Assembly: GCA_964398055.1 (NCBI GenBank)
Contig: CAYNLK010000031.1
Coordinates: 1-64,000, forward strand
Reading direction: 5' to 3'
Origin: CAYNLK01 sp964398055
GTDB taxonomy: Bacteria > Chloroflexota > Anaerolineae > 4572-78 > J111
Length of the DNA stretch: 64,000 nt
The notes below the pieces were generated by a model that saw nothing but the letters and a program-made list of their open reading frames with translations, was not told the origin of the DNA and ran no database searches. Below are positions 7,182 through 14,190 of the stretch, piece by piece (the stretch's first letter is position 1; the number at the start of each line of letters is the position of its first letter). The translations under genes were made by a program, and so were the position numbers.

Positions 7182-9356
7182 TTAGTCTCCCCTCTCTACT
7201 GCTGGAAGAGCTGTGAGCGGTTGAGGATAGGGCAGGCCAAATCGGCGCTGAAAGGCGGCGATGGGCAGCAGGGTATCATGGTCCAGCGGTTGGCTGCCGG
7301 GCGGATTGAGGCCATCGGCCGGCAATGTTATCGGTAAACGGGCTGCCACATCCCAGGGATCGTCGCTATGGGACAGACCCAGGGCATAACCAAACCGACT
7401 TTTGTCGCCCGTCCACCAGGGGATGGTGTTGACCCGCACCTGCCGCCGCTCGCCTGGCTGCCAGCGAGAGGTCGGCCACCACACCAGGGCCGGCTGGGCA
7501 TAGTCGGTGGCCCCACCGACGCTTCCATCCTGGTCAAGCCGGTAAAGGAAGAGATGATAATCCTCGGCCGGCTGCCGGAGCACCTCAAAGTACAAAATCA
7601 CCTGAGGTTCTGTCTCAGTGATGGCCAGCCGGCGAACCTGGGGTTTGACCGCCGCCAGTTTGAGGGCGTTGCCAAACAGGGCGTTAAAGGGTTGAGCGCC
7701 GGCCGGTATTTGTTCAAATTCGGTAAAGGTAAAAAGCTGTTCAGAGAGCGGGACGCGTTCAGCATTTTTTTGAAGCAGCAGATAACCATCCTGGGCCACA
7801 ACCGGACCGAAGGCCGGCTCGATGACCAGGCCGGTCAGCAGGTCGCCGTGGGCGTTGAAACGATTAGGGAATTGAGGATGGCTCAAATCGAGCCAGACAA
7901 AACCGTAGGCGGTGTCGAGCGGGCCGGTCCAGATGGTCAACTTTTGCCGCCCGGTCAAATGGGGAACCAGTTGAGCCTGGGCCAGCACAGCCGCATCGGC
8001 GGGAATGGCGGCAGCGATCTCCCGGCCAAGCCGGTGATGGGCGGTAATTTCGGGCCACTCCGCCAGTTTGGAGAGGTGAGAATAGCCGCGCAGGTAATGA
8101 TAGGTGAGGGCAGACAACAAAAGCACGCCGGTGAGAACGTAGAGCGTGGAGCGTGAAGCGTTGGGCTGCTTGATATGGGGCGTGAGACGAGGGAGGTAAT
8201 GGGACAGGCGGGCCAGGCCATCGATGGCGGCCAGCATAACAAACGAGATCATCGGGGCGGCGTAGTGCCAGCTTTCCAGTTGGCGTAGCAGCGGCGGTTG
8301 GCTAAGCAAACTGACGGCCAGCGAGGGCGTCGCCATGAGTAGGAAGGGCAGTCCGGCCAGGGGTAGCAGCGCCAACGGCAGGGTCAACATACCTACAGCC
8401 GGTACGCTGCCGGGTCGAAAGAGCAGGCCGGCGACTTTATCCGGGGTGTTGAGCGGCGAGAGGGCAATTGCCAGCGGCGTGTCACCCAGCGCTTCAAACC
8501 AGGTGGTAAAAATCGAGTGCTCACCGGCGACCCGAAAGGTAGGAATAACGAGTTGAAAGGCTACATAGAACCAGACCAGGCCGACCAGCACCAGCGCGCC
8601 GCCCTCACGCCATTGCCGGCGCAGCAGCAAGAGGTAGAGTCCCAGCATGAACAGGTGTAATGAGATGTCCTCTTTGGTGGATAGAGCCAGCACGAAAAAA
8701 AATGCGGCCAGAAGATAGTAACGGATCAAGCGGCTCTTCGCCTGGTGGTCCAGCGTCAGGGCCTCGGGCCACAACCAGAAGCTTTGGCCCCGGCCCGCCA
8801 GGGCCAAATCCAGAAAATAGATGCCCGCCAGCAGGAACAGCGGCGCAAAAGCCACCGGGTGAAAGTCGAACAGGGTGACCGCCTCGACGGCCGGCATCAA
8901 GAAATAGGCCAGCACCACCACCAGAGCGACCCACTCATTTTGCAGGCGGCGCCAGGCCAGGCCATACAGCGGCAGCGCCGCCAGGCTCAGGGCGGCCACT
9001 TGCAGCCAGAGCAGGGTACGAGGGTCGGGCCACAGCCGGTAGAAGGGGGCAAGCAGATACAAGATTGGTTCAACGTGGATGGCCCAGCGGGTGGCGCCAA
9101 TGTCCGCCACCAACGACAGGGCCAACCCCCGGCCGTTGATCAGGTTCCACATGGGTTGGGCAAAGACACCCAGATCAAAGGCGCCGGTTTCAAAGGCCAG
9201 GTGGCGTCGAGTGGCGTAGAGACCGAAGTAAACAAAGTAACCCAGGATAAAGAAAAAAAGAAGCAGGCGGGGAACGAAACCAAAATTTTTACCTGAAAGT
9301 CGCTGGGGTAGAGAGTGGAGCATTGTCGATAGGTTCACCTTACCGACGATTTTCAC
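7182..9356 (-). CDS. DUF2079 polytopic membrane protein
   Basis: The 724-residue protein matches the DUF2079 family. The signature 'FDLGVFAQPMWNLINGRG' lies near residue 60, followed by 'HVEPILYLLAPFYRLWP' and many membrane helices up to about residue 420. The C-terminal third is a soluble, beta-rich domain ('WQPGERRQVRV') similar to modules in the neighbouring giant proteins. DUF2079 proteins are membrane proteins of unknown function that resemble GT39-like glycosyltransferases. A short period-7 array is translated in frame at about residues 387-406. The start overlaps the end of the PIN-domain gene by 17 bases, so a later start is possible; the next gene begins 5 bases after its stop. Confidence 0.8.
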   Translation of the reverse strand: MKIVGKVNLSTMLHSLPQRLSGKNFGFVPRLLLFFFILGYFVYFGLYATRRHLAFETGAFDLGVFAQPMWNLINGRGLALSLVADIGATRWAIHVEPILYLLAPFYRLWPDPRTLLWLQVAALSLAALPLYGLAWRRLQNEWVALVVVLAYFLMPAVEAVTLFDFHPVAFAPLFLLAGIYFLDLALAGRGQSFWLWPEALTLDHQAKSRLIRYYLLAAFFFVLALSTKEDISLHLFMLGLYLLLLRRQWREGGALVLVGLVWFYVAFQLVIPTFRVAGEHSIFTTWFEALGDTPLAIALSPLNTPDKVAGLLFRPGSVPAVGMLTLPLALLPLAGLPFLLMATPSLAVSLLSQPPLLRQLESWHYAAPMISFVMLAAIDGLARLSHYLPRLTPHIKQPNASRSTLYVLTGVLLLSALTYHYLRGYSHLSKLAEWPEITAHHRLGREIAAAIPADAAVLAQAQLVPHLTGRQKLTIWTGPLDTAYGFVWLDLSHPQFPNRFNAHGDLLTGLVIEPAFGPVVAQDGYLLLQKNAERVPLSEQLFTFTEFEQIPAGAQPFNALFGNALKLAAVKPQVRRLAITETEPQVILYFEVLRQPAEDYHLFLYRLDQDGSVGGATDYAQPALVWWPTSRWQPGERRQVRVNTIPWWTGDKSRFGYALGLSHSDDPWDVAARLPITLPADGLNPPGSQPLDHDTLLPIAAFQRRFGLPYPQPLTALPAVERGD
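8138..8195 (+). repeat. Short period-7 array inside the DUF2079 gene
   Basis: Units such as GAGCGTG and GCGTGAA/GCGTGAG recur here inside the minus-strand coding region without changing the frame. They encode a short polar loop between two hydrophobic segments. Confidence 0.6.
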
Positions 9357-9843
9357 CGGCTTGAGTCAATGCAAAAGCTATAACCCCGTCACTCAGCCAA
9401 ATCCCGTGCGCCATCATTCGCCGGATGGCTTGCTCCATCGAAACAGGATACCCCTCTTTCTTGGCCCTCAACAGGATACCCACTGAGCCGGTCAAGGAGA
9501 GACCACTAAGTCTCGCAACACGTCTGCCGGTTGCCTCATCAATACAGACAGTGTTGATTTTTTCATTTAAAGCGAGTTGAATGACAGAGGCTTCACCCAC
9601 ATCCAAAGAATTAGCCAAGATCGCTTCAATTTCGATAGATTGCGGCCATTTTATTAACCAGTCAGCTTGTTCAAATTGAGCGACACCAAATCCGGCTTTG
9701 CCTCCGGTTAATACCTCCTGAGACACTTCAAATGGGACATATACCTGCTGATAGATTGATCGTAAGACAGTCAAGTCGCCGAGGGCAGCCACCAGGGCAA
9801 GGATTGGTCCGGTATTTATGACTATTGTTTTGGGGTTAGGCAT
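9340..9843 (-). CDS. DUF3368 PIN-domain toxin
   Basis: The 167-residue protein has the DUF3368 pattern of PIN-like ribonucleases: 'VINTGPILAL' near the N terminus, an acidic 'LDVGEASVIQLAL' in the middle, 'VCIDEATGRRVA', then 'LTGSVGILLRAK'. These proteins usually cut RNA as the toxin of a type II toxin-antitoxin pair. It overlaps the upstream UPF0175 gene by 8 bases, the usual antitoxin-toxin arrangement. The first acidic position is Asn, which is common in DUF3368. The RNA target is unknown. Confidence 0.88.
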   Translation of the reverse strand: MPNPKTIVINTGPILALVAALGDLTVLRSIYQQVYVPFEVSQEVLTGGKAGFGVAQFEQADWLIKWPQSIEIEAILANSLDVGEASVIQLALNEKINTVCIDEATGRRVARLSGLSLTGSVGILLRAKKEGYPVSMEQAIRRMMAHGIWLSDGVIAFALTQAGENRR

Positions 9844-10090
9844 TTTTCAAGTCTGACAGGAGATCTTCGTCCGAAAGATCGATTACCGGTATCCCATAAC
9901 GATGCAAATTCAACAAAAAAGAAACGCGATCCATACCGACCAAGGCAGCAGCCATGCCGGAAGAAAGCCGTTTCATCTCAAACAATTTAACGGCCATCGC
10001 CATTTTGGCCTCTTGTTCAAACTGTTCCGGGGTTTGCTGAAGCGCGTCGGGAAGTGTTTCTGGATAATCTATCGTGAGTTGCATAGCCAT
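9836..10090 (-). CDS. UPF0175 family antitoxin
   Basis: The 84-residue protein matches UPF0175: an N-terminal short strand, then a helix-turn-helix region 'KLFEMKRLSSGMAAALVGMDRVSFLLNLHRYGIPVIDL'-like ending typical of the family. It is probably a DNA-binding antitoxin that neutralises the DUF3368 toxin encoded immediately downstream and represses the shared promoter. GGAG lies 9 bases before the ATG. A perfect 13-base palindrome about 40 bases upstream is a candidate operator. Confidence 0.88.
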   Translation of the reverse strand: MAMQLTIDYPETLPDALQQTPEQFEQEAKMAMAVKLFEMKRLSSGMAAALVGMDRVSFLLNLHRYGIPVIDLSDEDLLSDLKNA

Positions 10091-10125
10091 TGGTAATCTC
10101 CTTTACCACCGTTGACGCCTATCGG

Positions 10126-10138
10126 AATTATGATAATT
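10126..10138. promoter_or_regulatory. Palindromic candidate operator of the toxin-antitoxin pair
   Basis: AATTATGATAATT is a perfect palindrome around its central G, located 36-48 bases upstream of the antitoxin start. The position fits autoregulation by the antitoxin. A related half-site AATTATG occurs at about 10156. Confidence 0.45.
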
Positions 10139-10180
10139 TGGGGTAGAAAAAGCAAATTATGTTGACTTGCATTCCTGCAA

Positions 10181-13100
10181 TCATTCTTGAGTCGACGATG
10201 CCGTAACCGTCAACCCCGGCAGCAGCACTTTATCGTCGCTTTGTTCACACGCAGTCGCCCGGCAATCCGGCGGGGTAACCGACAGGCGCTGGCCGGTATT
10301 GGCATTATACATGCCAATCTCAATTTGATAAGCGCCAGACGGCGCATTTTCGGCCAGCGGAATGGCATACTCATCGGTAATGTACTCGCCCGGCAACCAG
10401 CCGGTGGTGGGGAAGGCGCCGGCGCCGGGCGTCTGATCAACCTGGCCGTATAATAAGCCATCCGGCCCGATCAGGTGAATGAAGGCGGCATAATTTTCGG
10501 CAAATTCGGCCTCGGCTCGCCAGTAGAGCCGGATTTTGAGCGTGTCGCCGGGAGAAGCCTGCGTCGCGCCGGCATCCAGCCCGACCAGCGTGGCCTGCCC
10601 GGCCAAAGCCGCGCCCAGTTCGATTTGGGGTTGCGGCGATTCAAAAACTCGCGGCCAGCCTTCTACCTGAAAGTCGCCGATGGGCAGAATGAAGGGATCC
10701 TCGCCGGGACTATGGGTCGTGTCGAGTTGCAGGCGTAGTTTGTAAAGGCCCGGCTCTAGCGCCGGTGGAATGCGGGCCAACACCTGGCCGCGTAGAATCT
10801 CGCCCGGCCGCCACTGCGGGGTCGGGTAGCCGGCGCCGGCCAACCCGACCGCGTCCGATAACGGCCACGCCTGCTCACCTTCGCCGGCTTTGGCCCACAA
10901 CGACATCTGCCAATCGACCGCGGGCGGCGTCGCCCCGGCCTGCCAGATAAGCGCAGCCCCCACCTGCTGACCGGTCCGAACGGTAGGGCCGGGCAATGTT
11001 TCAAAACCGAGTAAGGTCAGGCCGGGTAGCAACTCCTGCTCAATCGGCAAGGCCAATTCGAGGTCGGCCGGATCAAGCGGAGTTCTGGCCGGAACGATGG
11101 TCAGGTCGGCCAGGGTCACCAGGCTGCCGGCCTCAGCGGTTGCGGCGGGTTCCACCGGCAAACGAGCCAGGGAATCGGCCCCATATACGGCCAGTTTGAG
11201 CACGTAGGGGCCGGGCGGGGTGGCCGGTGGAATGGGCAGCAAGAAATAGGTATCTTCTGCAGCGCCAATCTCCCACTTCCGGCTGCCTACTTGCCAGATA
11301 TTGTTGAGCAGCAGCTTATCCATCTGGGCGACCCGTTGGCCAGATGGGGTGTAGAGTAAAGCCGAGACCTTGAGGTCTTCAGGCTGCTCGCCGGTTTTCT
11401 GCCAGGCCAGCCGCAGCCAGAGCAGGTCGTTACTGGCCGCCTGAGGCTCAGTGACGTGAGCCACATCGCCGGCGTCACCCAGAGCAAAGCCGGTTAAGCG
11501 GAGTTGCCCGCCAAAATCGATAGCCGCCGGCTGCAGCCGCTCCGCCGCCTGAAAATCGGGCGCCGCAGTCTCTAAAACATAACGGTCGATGTCAAAATAC
11601 TCAAAGTGATCCGTATCGTCATAATGACCGAACTTCTCCAGGTAGTAGGGGATGATCTCTTTGGGATCGGCCCCGGTATGCTTCGACGCCTTCCACCGGA
11701 CCAGCCGGATGACCTCGTGTTCGGCCGCGGCGGCGGTCAAATCAGCTATCAGCGTGGTCTCATCATCCACAACCCAGTAGTGCACGGCCGGCGGCTGCTC
11801 GAGTTCGGTCAGGAAATCGGTGGTGAAGTTAGGGTAGACCTCGCCGGCGGCGGTATTGCGGGGTAAGATGAAGGCCACGTCGGCGCTGGGTTCGCGGTTG
11901 ATTTCCCTGGCCATCTCCACGGCATAAACGTGATAGGCCGCCTTGGCGTCGTTGGTTTGGGGAAAGATGATGAAGTAGTTACGCAGGCTGGCGGCAGTCG
12001 CCTGCCAGAAGAACCAGATCAGCCCCAGCGCCAGCGCCAGGCCGACGCCGCGGGCCAGCCAGTTGAAGCGGTCGATTCCCAACACAGGTTGCAGCCAGCG
12101 GCGACCGGCCAACCCCACCAACTCGAACAACCAGACCGCGGCGATGGCCGCAAAAACGTAAACCGGCGTGGTCGCTCCGATAGCTCGCAGATTATGGGGA
12201 ATGATGTCGGGGGCCAGAATGCTGGGCAGTAACATCAGCGGATACCAGAGCAGCACAAACAGGTAGGCCGCCTGACCCCGTAGACCTCGCCAGAGCGAAA
12301 TCAGGAAGCCCACAAAGACGAACAACCCTACCGGAACCGGTAATCGCAACGGCGGCAATTGGCCGGCCAGCCAGGCCAGCGAAACTCCATAGGCTCCAAA
12401 ATTACCCACAATGCTGCGCCAGAGCAGGCCCCACGGGTCGCCCTGGTTGATGCGGGGGTTAAGAAAAAAGGCCTGCCCGGCCCGGGCCGTGCCCGGCTCC
12501 AACACCGGGTTGGTCAACAACACATAGGCCATCGGCAGCAATAACAGAGTAGCGGTGAGGGCAGTGGCGGCCAGATGCCAGAATTGGCTGGTCAGAAAGG
12601 CGCGGGGGGGATTGGCCGGCCGGTTGAATTTGCGGGCCAGTTTGACCACCAGCCACTGGGCCACAAAAAAGATGGCGTAAAACGGCGGGGCAAAAACGCC
12701 GGAGAGATAGATGTACATCAATCCTCCCAGAAAAATACCGCTGACGATGAACGGCCAAAACCGACCCCACCCCCGGCCCCTCCCCGCACCGGGGAGGGGC
12801 GTATTGAGACCTAACCATAGAAAATAGACCGATGGCAGCATCAGAAATGGCACGCCGATGCCGGCAAAGGCAATCCGGCTGGCTTGCAAATGCCACAGCG
12901 ACACGGCCAGTCCCAGCGTCGACAGGCCGGCCAGCCAGCGAGCCTGGTTCAGGCCATCGGAGCGAAAGATCTCCCGCACGGCCCAATAGTTGGCAAAAAT
13001 GCCGACCAGCCCGGCCCAGGCGGCCAGTCCCCGGATGGTGGCAATGGACGGGCCAAACAGGTAAAAGGCTGCGGCGGCAAAGTAAAAGCCCAACGCGCCG

Positions 13101-13321
13101 CCGCCGCCCTGACCCTCGTAGGAATATTTCAGTCCTTCCCGCAGGGTGGTCAGCGCGCCCATTGCTCCAACAGCCTCATCGGAGTTGAAGCCGGGCGGCA
13201 CCTCTTCGATGCGCCAGTAGCGTAGATAGGCAGCCAGGGTCATAATGGCGATCAGGGCCAGCCATTCCAGCCAGATCATATATCTCGAACCAGAAGGGGT
13301 AGATTGTTCAGCTTTAGTCAT
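10181..13321 (-). CDS. Giant PMT/GT39-like membrane glycosyltransferase
   Basis: This very long protein begins with a membrane part of about ten helices. 'VPPGFNSDEAVGAMGA' resembles the acidic first-loop motif of ArnT/PMT-type (GT39/GT83) transferases that use polyprenyl-phosphate sugars. The second half holds soluble beta-rich modules repeated at least three times, each ending in a 'PPALEPGLYKLRLQL' or 'ENAPSGAYQIEIGMY' type motif. I chose the ATG at 13319-13321, preceded by GAGA and followed directly by 'TKAEQ'. The frame stays open to a TTG at 13408, but that stretch is a palindromic non-coding-like element. It probably glycosylates proteins or lipids on the outside of the membrane; the acceptor is unknown. 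Confidence 0.75.
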   Translation of the reverse strand: MTKAEQSTPSGSRYMIWLEWLALIAIMTLAAYLRYWRIEEVPPGFNSDEAVGAMGALTTLREGLKYSYEGQGGGGALGFYFAAAAFYLFGPSIATIRGLAAWAGLVGIFANYWAVREIFRSDGLNQARWLAGLSTLGLAVSLWHLQASRIAFAGIGVPFLMLPSVYFLWLGLNTPLPGAGRGRGWGRFWPFIVSGIFLGGLMYIYLSGVFAPPFYAIFFVAQWLVVKLARKFNRPANPPRAFLTSQFWHLAATALTATLLLLPMAYVLLTNPVLEPGTARAGQAFFLNPRINQGDPWGLLWRSIVGNFGAYGVSLAWLAGQLPPLRLPVPVGLFVFVGFLISLWRGLRGQAAYLFVLLWYPLMLLPSILAPDIIPHNLRAIGATTPVYVFAAIAAVWLFELVGLAGRRWLQPVLGIDRFNWLARGVGLALALGLIWFFWQATAASLRNYFIIFPQTNDAKAAYHVYAVEMAREINREPSADVAFILPRNTAAGEVYPNFTTDFLTELEQPPAVHYWVVDDETTLIADLTAAAAEHEVIRLVRWKASKHTGADPKEIIPYYLEKFGHYDDTDHFEYFDIDRYVLETAAPDFQAAERLQPAAIDFGGQLRLTGFALGDAGDVAHVTEPQAASNDLLWLRLAWQKTGEQPEDLKVSALLYTPSGQRVAQMDKLLLNNIWQVGSRKWEIGAAEDTYFLLPIPPATPPGPYVLKLAVYGADSLARLPVEPAATAEAGSLVTLADLTIVPARTPLDPADLELALPIEQELLPGLTLLGFETLPGPTVRTGQQVGAALIWQAGATPPAVDWQMSLWAKAGEGEQAWPLSDAVGLAGAGYPTPQWRPGEILRGQVLARIPPALEPGLYKLRLQLDTTHSPGEDPFILPIGDFQVEGWPRVFESPQPQIELGAALAGQATLVGLDAGATQASPGDTLKIRLYWRAEAEFAENYAAFIHLIGPDGLLYGQVDQTPGAGAFPTTGWLPGEYITDEYAIPLAENAPSGAYQIEIGMYNANTGQRLSVTPPDCRATACEQSDDKVLLPGLTVTASSTQE

Positions 13322-13346
13322 AGCATAGGTCTCGTTTTCAAAAACC

Positions 13347-13368
13347 AACCCGCCGGTTGGGGCGGGTT
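13347..13368. repeat. Short inverted repeat upstream of the giant glycosyltransferase
   Basis: AACCCGCC at 347-354 is complementary to GGCGGGTT at 361-368 (offsets from 13000). It lies just before the chosen start codon and argues against translation from the upstream TTG. Confidence 0.5.
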
Positions 13369-13422
13369 GAGTGAGAGGCATGATAGTCAATTCAGACCGA
13401 GTTGGCAAACATGGGCAGAATA

Positions 13423-13488
13423 GTAGGTTGGGTCGAGCTTGCGGCGAGACCCAACAGTTGGGTTTCCCTAACGCTTAACCCAACCTAC
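13423..13488. repeat. Palindromic element with TAGGTTGGGT arms
   Basis: GTAGGTTGGGT at 13423-13433 pairs with ACCCAACCTAC at 13478-13488, and a nested ACCCAAC/GTTGGGT pair lies between. The 66-base element sits in the divergent intergenic region and looks like a small non-autonomous palindromic repeat. Confidence 0.65.
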
Positions 13489-13534
13489 CGGCTGGGGCCT
13501 GGACATGAGCCAACTCGGTTAGCTCAAACTGGAT

Positions 13535-13563
13535 TTGACAGACTGAATACCTTTGACTATTAT
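13535..13563 (+). promoter_or_regulatory. Sigma-70-type promoter for the CBM48 gene
   Basis: TTGACA at 13535-13540 is followed by a 17-base spacer and TATTAT at 13558-13563. It points at the small CBM48 gene starting at 13657. Confidence 0.65.
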
Positions 13564-13656
13564 TTTTAGGTTATATCAATTCTGCGACTTGTCAATACCT
13601 CGTGGTCAACGGTGATAACATTGGGTGCTGGCAGAAAAACTAAAGGAGAGACAAAA

Positions 13657-13959
13657 ATGTTAACCAAAAAATTCTTCAAAAGTAAGGCTACCTGCCAGGT
13701 TACCTTTCAACTACCGCAGGGTGTTGAGGCTGAGAAGGCCAGCGTGGTGGGGGAGTTCAACAACTGGGATGCCGAGGCGGATCGCATGAAGAAGATCAAG
13801 CGTGTCTGGAAGGCGACCATTGAGCTGGAGCAGGGGCGGGAATACCAGTTCCGCTACCTGGTCAACGGCGCCGACTGGCACAACGATGACGCTGCCGACA
13901 AATACGTCCCCAATAACGTTGCCGGCGACAACTCCGTGGTTGTCACTACGCCCAACTAA
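13657..13959 (+). CDS. Stand-alone CBM48/isoamylase N-terminal-like domain protein
   Basis: The 100-residue protein consists almost only of a carbohydrate-binding module of the CBM48/AMPK-beta glycogen-binding type: 'VVGEFNNWD' followed by 'YQFRYLVNG' and a C-terminal strand. I took the ATG at 13657 because AAAGGAGAG precedes it by a few bases; the frame is open further upstream. It has its own promoter and terminator, so it is a single-gene unit. Small proteins of this type may bind glycogen or act as regulatory adaptors; the function here is not known. Confidence 0.85.
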   Translation: MLTKKFFKSKATCQVTFQLPQGVEAEKASVVGEFNNWDAEADRMKKIKRVWKATIELEQGREYQFRYLVNGADWHNDDAADKYVPNNVAGDNSVVVTTPN

Positions 13960-13984
13960 AAACCAATAGCCCTCAAACCTGGTC

Positions 13985-14032
13985 AAGCGCCCATCGTAAG
14001 CTGGTTTTCTCCTGACGATGAGGCGCTTTTTT
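13985..14032 (+). terminator. Rho-independent terminator after the CBM48 gene
   Basis: AAGCGCC-CATCGT pairs with ACGATG-AGGCGCTT around a loop of about 16 bases, and the right arm runs into TTTTTT at 14027-14032. Confidence 0.75.
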
Positions 14033-14061
14033 GTGGATTACTACTCATACCAAGTTCAATT

Positions 14062-14155
14062 AGTCCACAGATGCGCACTGATTGTCACAGATATTGTCAC
14101 AGATATAAGGAAAAATCTTGATGTATCTGTGCCCATCTGTGTTAATCTGTGGACT
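14062..14155. repeat. Inverted-repeat element with AGTCCACAGAT ends
   Basis: AGTCCACAGAT at 14062-14072 and ATCTGTGGACT at 14145-14155 are perfect inverted repeats. The interior repeats TCACAGAT and ATCTGTG units. It looks like a short non-autonomous palindromic repeat between the CBM48 and hydantoinase genes. Confidence 0.65.
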
Positions 14156-14190
14156 GATGAAATAAATATATTAGTAGTGAGAAGTAACTT

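Noticed and set aside
7368..8156. 262-residue plus-strand frame inside the DUF2079 gene
   Set aside because: Antisense to conserved coding sequence and without recognisable motifs or ribosome binding site.
13322..13408. N-terminal extension of the giant glycosyltransferase from TTG 13408
   Set aside because: That stretch is a palindromic GC-rich element without a ribosome binding site; ATG 13321 has one.
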